In this document: in pieces, positions 1 to 5,834 of the stretch
Layout of the letters: each line of letters begins with the position of its first letter
Position numbering within the stretch: the first letter of the stretch is position 1
Origin: an uncultured Clostridia bacterium
GTDB taxonomy: Bacteria; Bacillota_A; Clostridia; Christensenellales; Aristaeellaceae
NCBI GenBank assembly: GCA_946613955.1
Contig: CAMOGC010000071.1
Coordinates: 1-8,229, forward strand
Direction: 5' to 3'
Length of the DNA: 8,229 nt
Notes under the pieces: generated by a model
Told to the model about the DNA's origin: nothing
What the model saw: the letters and a program-made list of their open reading frames with translations, nothing else
Database searches by the model: none
Translations under genes and position numbers: made by a program

Positions 1-181
1 GAAAAGAGCCGTGTTTAAAGGTGTACATCGCAGATTGCGCGCGTTGTCGGGCAAAGCGCGGCAGTTGAGCGAGAAGCCGACTACCGTTTTACTATCACTG
101 GGGGTTGTCAGAAATCAGGCCAAAAGAATCCCCGGGGAGCTTTCCACGGCTTTTTGTCGTGAAAACGCCCGGGGCCGCCCA
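1..181. other. Leading region without a recognisable gene
   Basis: I recognise no gene here. The plus-strand frame that leads into the dCMP deaminase is open from position 11, but its translation is arginine-rich and resembles nothing I know, and it lies upstream of the promoter at 182-210. Another frame ends with a TAA at 16-18 and a third with a TGA at 66-68; either could be the very end of an upstream gene, but too little is visible to tell. The one structured element is the hairpin at 130-174, listed separately. Confidence 0.5.
130..174. repeat. Long imperfect hairpin upstream of the promoter
   Basis: The outer arms CCCCGGG (130-136) and CCCGGGG (168-174) pair perfectly over 7 base pairs. 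The inner arms TTTCCACG (141-148) and CGTGAAAA (158-165) pair at 7 of 8 positions around a 9-base loop. C140 can also pair with G167. No T tract follows on either strand, so this is not a standard intrinsic terminator. It may still end an upstream transcript or act as a protein-binding inverted repeat just before the promoter. Its role is unknown. Confidence 0.5.
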
Positions 182-210
182 TTGACGGGGAGAAAAAAAC
201 CCTCTATAAT
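182..210 (+). promoter_or_regulatory. Sigma-70/sigma-A type promoter for the dCMP deaminase
   Basis: The -35 box TTGACG (182-187, five of six consensus bases) and the -10 box TATAAT (205-210, perfect) are separated by 17 bases, the optimal spacing. An A-rich run lies in the spacer. Transcription would start near 217, leaving a leader of about 43 bases before the ATG at 260. This is the only near-consensus promoter I found in the window. It supports starting the deaminase at 260 rather than at the earlier in-frame GTG at 11. Confidence 0.85.
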
Positions 211-259
211 CAAACAATACAGACAGGGACGGACGGCGGAAAGGCGGTGCGGCACATAT

Positions 260-724
260 ATGGATAAATGGGATCATCGGTTTATGAAGATGACCTATAC
301 CATCGCGGAATGGTCCAGCTGCTTTCGGGCGGGACGGCACATCGGGTGCGTCATCGTCCGGGACAAGCGGATCATGACCACGGGATATAATGGCGCCCCC
401 GCGGGGATCAGAACATGCCGGGACAAGGGCGAATGCCTGCGGGACAAGCTTGGCATCGCCAGCGGCACCCGGATGGAAACCTGCTACGCCGTGCACGCGG
501 AGCAAAACGCCATCGTACAGGCGGCGAAGCTCGGGGTTTCCATCGACGGGGCCACGCTTTACTGCACCCATCAGCCCTGCTCCATGTGCTGCAAGATGAT
601 CATCAATTCCGGCGTGCGGCGGGTGGTTTACCGGGAGGGGTATCCGGATCCCTTTACGCTGGAGCTGTTCGCGGAAGCCGGGGTTCAGCTCGAGCGGTTT
701 GAGGAACCGCTGGAAGAAGAATGA
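260..724 (+). CDS. dCMP deaminase family protein (cytidine/deoxycytidylate deaminase fold)
   Basis: Predicted zinc-dependent cytosolic enzyme that converts dCMP to dUMP, feeding dTMP synthesis (ComEB-like). The 154-residue product has the deaminase signature. His79-Ala-Glu81 supplies a zinc ligand and the catalytic glutamate, and Cys107 and Cys110 in PCSMC supply the other two zinc ligands. A GYNGAP substrate-loop motif sits at residues 42-47. The insert with Cys53, Cys59 and Cys75, with CLRDKLGI between, is typical of the clostridial and archaeal branch and might bind a second metal. The ATG at 260 gives a normal family length, lies downstream of the promoter, and has a moderate ribosome site (AAGGCGG, 241-247, 12 bases away). 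The open frame continues upstream to 11, but that part has no family similarity. A broader cytidine or tRNA-type deaminase is less likely given the length and motifs. Confidence 0.9.
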   Translation: MDKWDHRFMKMTYTIAEWSSCFRAGRHIGCVIVRDKRIMTTGYNGAPAGIRTCRDKGECLRDKLGIASGTRMETCYAVHAEQNAIVQAAKLGVSIDGATLYCTHQPCSMCCKMIINSGVRRVVYREGYPDPFTLELFAEAGVQLERFEEPLEEE

Positions 725-828
725 CGGAATGTGCCGGAAAGGCATCCGTAAACCCGATGCGGAACATCCGGGGAGCCGCCGGCGCGCATGGACTGCGAAG
801 GCGGAGAAACCGCTGAAAACAGACGGAG

Positions 829-833
829 AGGAG
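829..833 (+). promoter_or_regulatory. Ribosome binding site supporting the TTG start at 844
   Basis: AGGAG lies 10 bases before TTG 844. No in-frame ATG nearby would keep the N-terminal part of the family, including Cys20 and Cys23, so this site supports a TTG start. Confidence 0.65.
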
Positions 834-843
834 CGGAAACGCC

Positions 844-1635
844 TTGAAATACCACATCGATACGATTCCCATCTGGGACGCGGCGAAGCGGGACGGGGAA
901 TGCCTGCTTTGCGCCCTGGAGCGGCGGACGGAGCTGGGAGAGGCGGAAAGGTATCTGGGGGCCTCGGTCATGGAACCGGACGTCCGCATCCGGGTCAACA
1001 AAAACGGTTTCTGCCGCAAGCATCACGGGATGCTTTATTCCATGAGCAACCGGCTGGGGCACGCGCTGATGCTGGAAAGCCATATGATCGAAAACCGGGA
1101 ACGGCTGGAAAAGAACTGGCAGGCGCTTCGCAAAACCGGCTCCGCGCTGGAAAACGCTACCCTGGGGGACCGGCTGAACGGAAAGGCCAGGGCGGCGAAG
1201 GAAGAGGTCATCCGCCAGGCGAAAGAGATTCAGGGGATGGCGGGAAGCTGCGTGATGTGCGACACGATCCGGGAAAACATGCTCCGGTATCTGCACACCT
1301 TTTTCCATCTATACAGGAACGACGGAGAATTCAGAAACCTGTTTTTGCGGGGAAAGGGCCTTTGCCTGCCCCATACGGGAGAGCTGCTCGAGGTCGCGGC
1401 GGAGGAGCTGAGCGGAAAAGAGCTGGGCGCTTTTGTAACCGCGCTGAGCGAAATGGAGAAAAAGAACCTGGATCGGATCCAGGAGGATATTTCCTGGTTC
1501 ATCAAGAAGTTTGATTACCGATACGAAAAGGAAAGCTGGAAAAACAGCCGGGACGCGGTTGAACGGACGGTCAATAAAACCCGGGGCTGGTGCGTCGGGA
1601 AGGAACCCAACGAAGAGGAGGACCCGAAAAAATGA
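844..1635 (+). CDS. DUF6062 family protein with duplicated CxxC...CxxH units
   Basis: Cytosolic protein of unknown function from a family found mainly in Clostridia. The 263-residue product has two matching metal-site-like units: Cys20/Cys23 with Cys57/His60, and Cys136/Cys139 with Cys174/His177. The spacings within the units are nearly identical (33 and 34 residues), suggesting an internal duplication that binds zinc or another metal. Between and after them are charged helical stretches. The C-terminal FDYRYEKE...W..S.DA region around residues 223-239 matches what I recall of the family's end. No signal peptide or membrane segment is visible. It starts at TTG and its stop overlaps the next start by four bases (ATGA at 1632-1635), implying translational coupling to the DRTGG gene. 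The family name is recalled from motif pattern; the metal binding is inferred. Confidence 0.8.
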   Translation: MKYHIDTIPIWDAAKRDGECLLCALERRTELGEAERYLGASVMEPDVRIRVNKNGFCRKHHGMLYSMSNRLGHALMLESHMIENRERLEKNWQALRKTGSALENATLGDRLNGKARAAKEEVIRQAKEIQGMAGSCVMCDTIRENMLRYLHTFFHLYRNDGEFRNLFLRGKGLCLPHTGELLEVAAEELSGKELGAFVTALSEMEKKNLDRIQEDISWFIKKFDYRYEKESWKNSRDAVERTVNKTRGWCVGKEPNEEEDPKK

Positions 1636-2000
1636 CCATCGGAGAAGTGCGGGATATACTGGAAGCCAGGGTGCTGCTGGGGGGCGACCGGATGGACGAG
1701 CCGGTGGACACCGCCTGCGGGTCCGATCTGATGAGCGATGTGCTGGCCTTTGTGAAGGAAAGAGCGGTGCTGATTACGGGGCTGATCAACCCCCACGTGA
1801 TCCGGACGAGCGAAATGCTGGATATTACCTGCATCGTGTTTTCCCGGGGAAAGCAGCCCGGCGCCGAGATTCTGGAGGAGGCGGCGGAAGTCGGGATTAC
1901 GGTGCTGAGCACGGATATGACCACCTATACCGCCTGCGGCGAGCTGTATCTCCATGGCCTGCCGGGATCCAAAAAACGGGCCGGCGGGAAGGAGGGGTAA
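1632..2000 (+). CDS. DRTGG-domain protein 1
   Basis: Small cytosolic protein of 122 residues that is almost entirely one DRTGG-type domain. This fold is also found attached to CBS domains, phosphotransacetylase and BioD-like proteins, where it is thought to be regulatory or ligand-sensing. The pattern of beta strands and glycines fits: ACGSDLMSDVLAF at 29-40, VLITGL near 46-51, TCIVFSRGK near 66-74 and GITVLSTD at 88-95. It resembles the second DRTGG protein at 3870-4223 throughout, so the two are paralogues flanking the ATPase and hydrogenase. The start overlaps the DUF6062 stop, with AGGAGG at 1616-1621 ten bases upstream. The stop is followed three bases later by the ATPase start. The ligand and partner are unknown. 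A role in the same signalling system as the hydrogenase is inferred from position. Confidence 0.8.
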   Translation: MTIGEVRDILEARVLLGGDRMDEPVDTACGSDLMSDVLAFVKERAVLITGLINPHVIRTSEMLDITCIVFSRGKQPGAEILEEAAEVGITVLSTDMTTYTACGELYLHGLPGSKKRAGGKEG

Positions 2001-2003
2001 TAC

Positions 2004-2429
2004 ATGGCGGTCGTAATGGAAAAGGTTTTTCCGGTAACGGCCGGCGCGTATGAAACCGCCGGCGAAGCATCCACGACGATTAAGCGGACGCTGAAGCAGC
2101 TCGGGGTCAGCGCCGAGGTGCTGCGGCACGTTTCGGTGGCCTGCTACGAGGTCGAGCTGAACCTGGTCATCCACTCCCTGGGAGGAACGCTGACCCTGCA
2201 ACTGGAGCCGGATAAGGTGACGCTGATTTCCCAGGACGTGGGCCCCGGCATTCCGGATATCGAGAAAGCCATGACCGAGGGCTTTTCCACAGCCAACGAG
2301 GAAGCCCGGACCCTGGGCTTTGGCGCCGGCATGGGGCTGCCCAACATGAAGCGGAACGCGACGGAGTTTGACATACAGAGCGAGGTCGGCGTCGGAACGA
2401 AGATTACCATGAGCTTCGCTTTGAAATAA
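2004..2429 (+). CDS. RsbW/SpoIIAB-like ATP-binding protein (HATPase_c, GHKL fold)
   Basis: Cytosolic protein of 141 residues forming a single histidine-kinase-type ATPase domain like the anti-sigma-factor serine kinases RsbW and SpoIIAB. The N box is Glu49-x3-Asn53 in YEVELNLVIHS, the G1 box is DVGPGI at 78-83 with the ATP-contacting aspartate, and the G2 box is the glycine-rich GFGAGMGL at 105-112. It ends with the usual GVGTKITM strand. There is no dimerisation and phosphoacceptor domain, so it is not a complete sensor kinase. The ribosome site AAGGAGG (1989-1995) sits 8 bases before ATG 2004; Met5 (2016) is a weaker alternative. It follows the DRTGG gene by three bases and precedes the hydrogenase. 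No sigma factor or anti-anti-sigma (STAS) gene is adjacent, so its target may instead be one of the neighbouring proteins; that is inference. Confidence 0.85.
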   Translation: MAVVMEKVFPVTAGAYETAGEASTTIKRTLKQLGVSAEVLRHVSVACYEVELNLVIHSLGGTLTLQLEPDKVTLISQDVGPGIPDIEKAMTEGFSTANEEARTLGFGAGMGLPNMKRNATEFDIQSEVGVGTKITMSFALK

Positions 2430-2563
2430 AACGCGGCCTTCCCGCCGGAGAAAGGATCAAAGGGAACACGGATTTCCGGCCGGAGAAAGGGGTCACGCGG
2501 CCCGGTGTCCCGAAGCGGGAAAGACCGCCGGGCGGAGAAAACGGCCCAAAGAGGAACAGCGAG
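2430..2563 (+). repeat. Intergenic spacer with direct repeats and a hairpin
   Basis: This 134-base gap before the hydrogenase gene has no recognisable reading frame. GCCGGAGAAAGG occurs at 2444-2455 and again at 2479-2490, each followed by a similar TCA-containing tail. The core CGGAGAAA recurs a third time at 2533-2540. Arms GGGA/CAC (2462-2465, 2467-2469) and GTG/TCCC (2505-2511) can pair with one bulged base, enclosing the palindrome TCCGGCCGGA (2475-2484). The repeats are purine-rich and may partly reflect ribosome-site-like composition. Alternatives are a regulator-binding array or an mRNA processing structure. No promoter with good -35 and -10 boxes was found here. Confidence 0.5.
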
Positions 2564-3856
2564 ATGGAAACAACGCGATTTCATTCCGTGCGGCTGGAAA
2601 AAGAAAAATGCCGCGCGTGTACCAACTGCCTGAAGCGATGTCCCACGGAGGCGATCCGCGTCCGGGGCGGCAGCGCCCATATCATCGGCGAAAAGTGCAT
2701 CGACTGCGGAGAATGCATCCGGGTCTGCGGATACCACGCGAAGGTGGCGGTCACGGATCCGCTGAGCGATATTCGGAATTTCCGCTACAAAATCGCCCTG
2801 CCGGCGCCCAGCCTCTACGGGCAGTTCAAAAACCTGAGCCATATTTCCCAGCTGCTGAGCGCGCTGAAAGAGCTGGGATTCGACGACGTGTTCGAAGTCG
2901 CCCGGGGGGCGGACGTGGTCAGCCGGGCGATCCGGGAGCGGCTGAAAAATCCGGATCTGCCCCGGCCGGTCATCTCATCGGCCTGCCCGGCCATCGTCCG
3001 GCTGATCCAGGTGCGCTTTCCGGATCTGATCGACCATATCGTGGACGTGCGTCAGCCGATGGAGGTGGCGGCGGAAATCGCCCGGAGGGAATTTGCCCGG
3101 AAGCATCAGGTGCCGGAGAGCGAGATCGGCTGCTTTTTCCTGACGCCCTGCCCGGCCAAGGTCACCGCCATCCATAACCCCATCGGCCACGAAAAGAGCG
3201 CCGTCAACGGAGCCATTTCCGTCATGGAGATTTACGGCCCGCTGTCGGCGAAGATCCGCGGCGCCAAGGTGGACGAGGGCCTGAAGGAATCCTCGGATTT
3301 CGGCGTCGGCTGGGCCCGAAGCGGCGGGGAATGCGACGCGGTCTGTCCGGAGGCCAGCATGGCGGTGGACGGCATCCAGAACTGCATCCGGGTGCTGGAG
3401 GAGATCGAGGACAACCGGCTGAACGGGCTGGAGTTTTTCGAGGGCGCCGCCTGCACGGGGGGCTGCGTCGGAGGGCCGCTGAATTTCGAAAACACCTATG
3501 TGGCGCGGAACTGGATCCGCCGCCTGGTCGATATCCGGGACGCGAAGCTCAACGTGGACGCGGGCATGATGACCAAATACGAGCTGTATGACAGCGAGCG
3601 GATTCAGCCCAATTCCGTCATGAAGCTGGACGACGACCTGATGGAAGCCATGCGGAAGATGGATCGGATCGAGGAGATTTACAAAAAGCTGCCGGGGTAC
3701 GACTGCGGATCCTGCGGCAGCCCCACCTGCCGGACCTTCGCGGAGGATATCGTGCAGGGGGACGCCCGGGAAATGGAATGCATTCACAGGATGAAGGATC
3801 AGCTGAAGATCATGGCCCAGCAGATGGTGGACATCGCGAAGACCACGCGGGAATAA
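2564..3856 (+). CDS. hydS: Putative sensory [FeFe] hydrogenase (HydS-like, group C) without PAS domain
   Basis: Predicted cytosolic iron-sulfur protein of the [FeFe] hydrogenase superfamily, 430 residues. Order: a two-cluster ferredoxin domain (Cys16, 19, 22, 26 and Cys45, 48, 51, 55), then the H-cluster domain, then a small four-cysteine FeS domain (Cys381, 384, 389, 406). H-cluster cysteines are visible in all three loops: Cys141 in SSACPA, Cys196 in TPCPAK, and Cys297/Cys301 in ACTGGC. Catalytic enzymes have TSCCP, MPCxxKxxE and MACxxGCxxGGG. Here the proton-transfer cysteine is Ala140, the methionine is Thr194 and the glutamate is Ala202. Such changes are known in sensory hydrogenases such as Thermotoga maritima HydS. 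Family members usually end in a PAS domain; this one stops after a short helix. AGAGGA lies 8 bases before ATG 2564. H2 or redox sensing is inferred. Maturases HydEFG are not in the window. Confidence 0.88.
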   Translation: METTRFHSVRLEKEKCRACTNCLKRCPTEAIRVRGGSAHIIGEKCIDCGECIRVCGYHAKVAVTDPLSDIRNFRYKIALPAPSLYGQFKNLSHISQLLSALKELGFDDVFEVARGADVVSRAIRERLKNPDLPRPVISSACPAIVRLIQVRFPDLIDHIVDVRQPMEVAAEIARREFARKHQVPESEIGCFFLTPCPAKVTAIHNPIGHEKSAVNGAISVMEIYGPLSAKIRGAKVDEGLKESSDFGVGWARSGGECDAVCPEASMAVDGIQNCIRVLEEIEDNRLNGLEFFEGAACTGGCVGGPLNFENTYVARNWIRRLVDIRDAKLNVDAGMMTKYELYDSERIQPNSVMKLDDDLMEAMRKMDRIEEIYKKLPGYDCGSCGSPTCRTFAEDIVQGDAREMECIHRMKDQLKIMAQQMVDIAKTTRE

Positions 3857-3861
3857 GGAGG
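3855..3861 (+). promoter_or_regulatory. Ribosome binding site selecting the TTG start at 3870
   Basis: A perfect AAGGAGG begins at the hydrogenase stop codon and lies 8 bases before TTG 3870. The ATG at 3863 is only one base away from it and opens an unrelated frame, so the TTG is chosen. Confidence 0.85.
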
Positions 3862-3869
3862 TATGGAAA

Positions 3870-4223
3870 TTGACGATTCAGGAACTGATCGCGCTGACCG
3901 GCGCGAAGGATATGACCCCGGAGGCGGCGAAAGATACAAAGGTGACCTGCGGCTACACCTGCGACCTGCTCAGCTGGGTCATGGCCCACGGACGGGCGGG
4001 GATGGCCTGGATCACGGTTCAGACCCATATGAACGTCATCGCGGTGGCCAGCCTGATGGAAATGGCGGCGGTCATCATCCCCGAAGGCATCGAAATGGAA
4101 GGCCCCACCCTGGAAAAAGCCAGGGAGGAGGGAATTGCCGTGCTGCAGAGCGACAAGACCGCCTTTGAGCTCTGCGCCCTGATGGCGCAGGCCGGCCTGC
4201 CCGGGACGCCGCGGGAGGCGTAA
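3870..4223 (+). CDS. DRTGG-domain protein 2
   Basis: Cytosolic single-domain protein of 117 residues, paralogous to the DRTGG protein at 1632-2000. Shared landmarks are MTI at the start, a CG..xDLLS.VM-type segment (residues 27-38, versus 29-38 in the first copy), a central hydrophobic strand with AWITVQ, and GIAVLQSDKTAFELCALM near the end, aligned with GITVLSTDMTTYTACGEL. This copy has more cysteines in the first segment (Cys27, Cys31). The start is TTG, fixed by the preceding AAGGAGG. It follows the hydrogenase stop by 13 bases and precedes the PHP gene by 4. No catalytic residues are evident, so a binding or regulatory role is likelier than an enzymatic one. The function, and whether the two DRTGG proteins form a heterodimer, is unknown. 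Confidence 0.8.
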   Translation: MTIQELIALTGAKDMTPEAAKDTKVTCGYTCDLLSWVMAHGRAGMAWITVQTHMNVIAVASLMEMAAVIIPEGIEMEGPTLEKAREEGIAVLQSDKTAFELCALMAQAGLPGTPREA

Positions 4224-4227
4224 AACC

Positions 4228-4932
4228 ATGTTCGTGGATCTGCACATGCATTCCTGCCTGTCCCCCTGCGCGGACAACGACATGACGCCGGCCAATATCT
4301 GCGGCATGGCCTATCTGAAGGGACTGCAGGCGATCGCGGTTACCGATCACAACACGGGGCGGAACCTGCCCTATGTTAAGGAAGCGGCGGATCATTACGG
4401 GCTGATCTTCCTGCCGGGGATGGAAATTACGACGAAGGAAGAAGTGCATCTGCTGGGCTATTTCCGGGACGTCGATACGGCGGTGGCGGTGGGGGAAATC
4501 TTCTCCAGCCATCTGCCGCCGATGAAAAACCGGCCGGACTATTTTGGGGATCAGCTGGTCATGGACACGGACGACCAGGTGGTCGCCGTGGAAGACCGGC
4601 TGCTGATCGGGGCGACGGATCTGTCCCTTCAGGAGTGCGCGGCCATCATCCGGGAGCACGGCGGAGCGGCGGTGCCCGCCCATATCAACCGGGGACACGG
4701 GCTGCTGGTGAACCTGGGGCTTTTCCCGGACGACGTGGATTTCCCGGTGGTAGAGGTCCGGGGGGAACTGAAGATCAATGAAAAGCTGATCGCCGGAAAG
4801 CGGGTGCTGCATTCCTCCGATGCCCACCATTTGGGGGACATTCTCGAGGCGGTTAACGATCTGGCGGTGGATCGGTTTTCTCTGGGAGGCTTGTTTGACG
4901 CCGTTTCAGGGAAGCAGGAAAGAGATTTTTGA
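4228..4932 (+). CDS. PHP-domain metal-dependent phosphoesterase
   Basis: Cytosolic protein of 234 residues with the PHP fold, which hydrolyses phosphoester bonds using a cluster of two or three metal ions. Expected ligands are visible: His6 and His8 in DLHMHS, Asp40/His41 in TDHNT, Glu66 in GMEITT, His74 in EEVHLLGY, His152 in PAHINR, and Asp198/His200 in SSDAHH. The set looks complete, so it is probably active. Other family members cleave nucleotides, histidinol phosphate or short RNA; the substrate here cannot be read from the sequence. An SCLSPC segment (Cys10, Cys14) right after the first histidines is a subfamily feature. GGAGG at 4214-4218 lies 9 bases before the ATG. It starts four bases after the second DRTGG gene, so it probably belongs to the hydrogenase cluster and may be its output enzyme (inference). 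Confidence 0.87.
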   Translation: MFVDLHMHSCLSPCADNDMTPANICGMAYLKGLQAIAVTDHNTGRNLPYVKEAADHYGLIFLPGMEITTKEEVHLLGYFRDVDTAVAVGEIFSSHLPPMKNRPDYFGDQLVMDTDDQVVAVEDRLLIGATDLSLQECAAIIREHGGAAVPAHINRGHGLLVNLGLFPDDVDFPVVEVRGELKINEKLIAGKRVLHSSDAHHLGDILEAVNDLAVDRFSLGGLFDAVSGKQERDF

Positions 4933-4942
4933 TGTAACGAAA

Positions 4943-4948
4943 AGGAGG
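4943..4948 (+). promoter_or_regulatory. Ribosome binding site selecting the TTG start of yicC
   Basis: AGGAGG lies 8 bases before TTG 4957, which gives the family-typical N-terminus MRSMTG. The ATG at 4950 is too close to the site and is in a different frame. Confidence 0.85.
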
Positions 4949-4956
4949 AATGCCGC

Positions 4957-5829
4957 TTGCGAAGCATGACGGGATGCGGAAGCGGAAGGGCGGAACAGGG
5001 CGGATGGGAGGTCACCGCCGAGGTCAAGACGGTGAATCACCGGTTTTTGGACTTCGGCCTGCGGCTGCCGCGCAATCTGGCCTTCCTGGAGCCTGTGATC
5101 CGGGAAAAAGTGGGCGCCCGCCTGAAACGGGGCCATGTGGAGGTTTTCCTGAACGTGGTTCCCACGGACGCCTCCTCCCGGGAAGTGGTGGCGGATGAGG
5201 AGCTGGCGAAGGCTTATTTCGCGGCGGCGAAAAAGATCGCTTCCGCCGCGGGCGTCAAGAACGATCTGCGCCTGCGGGATGTGATGACCATGGAGGGCGT
5301 CGCGGTTACGGCGGAGCGGGAAATGGATCCGGATACGGTTCGCAGCGCCTGCGGCACGGCGATGACGGAGGCGCTGAACCAGCTGACGGCCATGCGGGAG
5401 CGGGAAGGCGCCCATCTGCGGGAGGATCTGGCCGCCCATCTTCGCGCGGCGGCGGAACTGCGGGAAAAGATCCTGGAAAGGGCCCCCGCCGTTGTCGAGG
5501 AATACCGGACGAGGCTGGAGGGACGAATCAAAAAACTCGGGGCGGAAGGCGTCGATCCCCAGCGGCTGGCCCAGGAGGTGGCCCTGATGGCGGACCGATG
5601 CGCCATCGATGAGGAGCTTTCCCGGCTGGACAGCCATATCCGCCAGATGACCCGCTATCTGGAGGCGGAGGAGGAGATCGGAAAGAAAATGGACTTTCTG
5701 ATCCAGGAAATGAACCGGGAGGCGAACACCATCGGCTCAAAGGCCTCGGACGCGGCCATCGCCCAGCATGTAGTGGATCTGAAGAGCGAGATCGAAAAGC
5801 TGCGGGAACAGATACAGAACGTGGAGTGA
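4957..5829 (+). CDS. yicC: YicC/YloC family endoribonuclease
   Basis: Cytosolic endoribonuclease family implicated in RNA turnover. At 290 residues it has the normal full length. Conserved blocks in order: RSMTG (2-6), VKTVNHRFLD (23-32), KRGHVEV (57-63), MREREG (146-151), AIDEELSRLDSH (216-227) and GKKMDFLIQEMNREANTIG (242-260), followed by a predicted helical tail. The N-terminal block reads MTGCG where MTGFG is usual, a small substitution. The TTG start is placed by the RSMTG block and the ribosome site. It lies 24 bases after the PHP gene and overlaps the upstream edge of remA, opening the yicC-remA-gmk-rpoZ-coaBC order that is widely conserved in Firmicutes. No separate promoter is obvious in the 24-base gap. 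Confidence 0.95.
   Translation: MRSMTGCGSGRAEQGGWEVTAEVKTVNHRFLDFGLRLPRNLAFLEPVIREKVGARLKRGHVEVFLNVVPTDASSREVVADEELAKAYFAAAKKIASAAGVKNDLRLRDVMTMEGVAVTAEREMDPDTVRSACGTAMTEALNQLTAMREREGAHLREDLAAHLRAAAELREKILERAPAVVEEYRTRLEGRIKKLGAEGVDPQRLAQEVALMADRCAIDEELSRLDSHIRQMTRYLEAEEEIGKKMDFLIQEMNREANTIGSKASDAAIAQHVVDLKSEIEKLREQIQNVE
5823..5826 (+). promoter_or_regulatory. Ribosome binding site supporting the remA ATG at 5835
   Basis: GGAG at the end of yicC lies 8 bases before ATG 5835. The in-frame GTG at 5826 has no comparable site upstream and would add three residues not seen in the family. Confidence 0.6.
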
Positions 5830-5834
5830 ACGGG

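Noticed and set aside
11..259. In-frame 83-codon extension of the dCMP deaminase starting at GTG 11
   Set aside because: It would lie across and upstream of a near-consensus promoter, has no similarity to the family, and makes the protein far longer than normal. ATG 260 gives a typical length.
724..749. Hairpin after the dCMP deaminase as a terminator
   Set aside because: ACGGA/TCCGT plus TGCC/GGCA can pair with a 3-base bulge, but the stem is weak and no T tract follows.
2975..3787. 270-codon minus-strand frame opposite the hydrogenase
   Set aside because: Shadow of a gene with clear iron-sulfur motifs on the plus strand; composition is typical of a high-GC shadow frame.
3863..4168. ATG-started frame just after the hydrogenase
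   Set aside because: Its ATG is one base from the ribosome site, and the product is low-complexity. The TTG frame at 3870 gives a recognisable DRTGG domain.
5826..5834. GTG 5826 as the remA start
   Set aside because: It lacks a ribosome site and adds three residues; ATG 5835 has GGAG 8 bases upstream and the family N-terminus.
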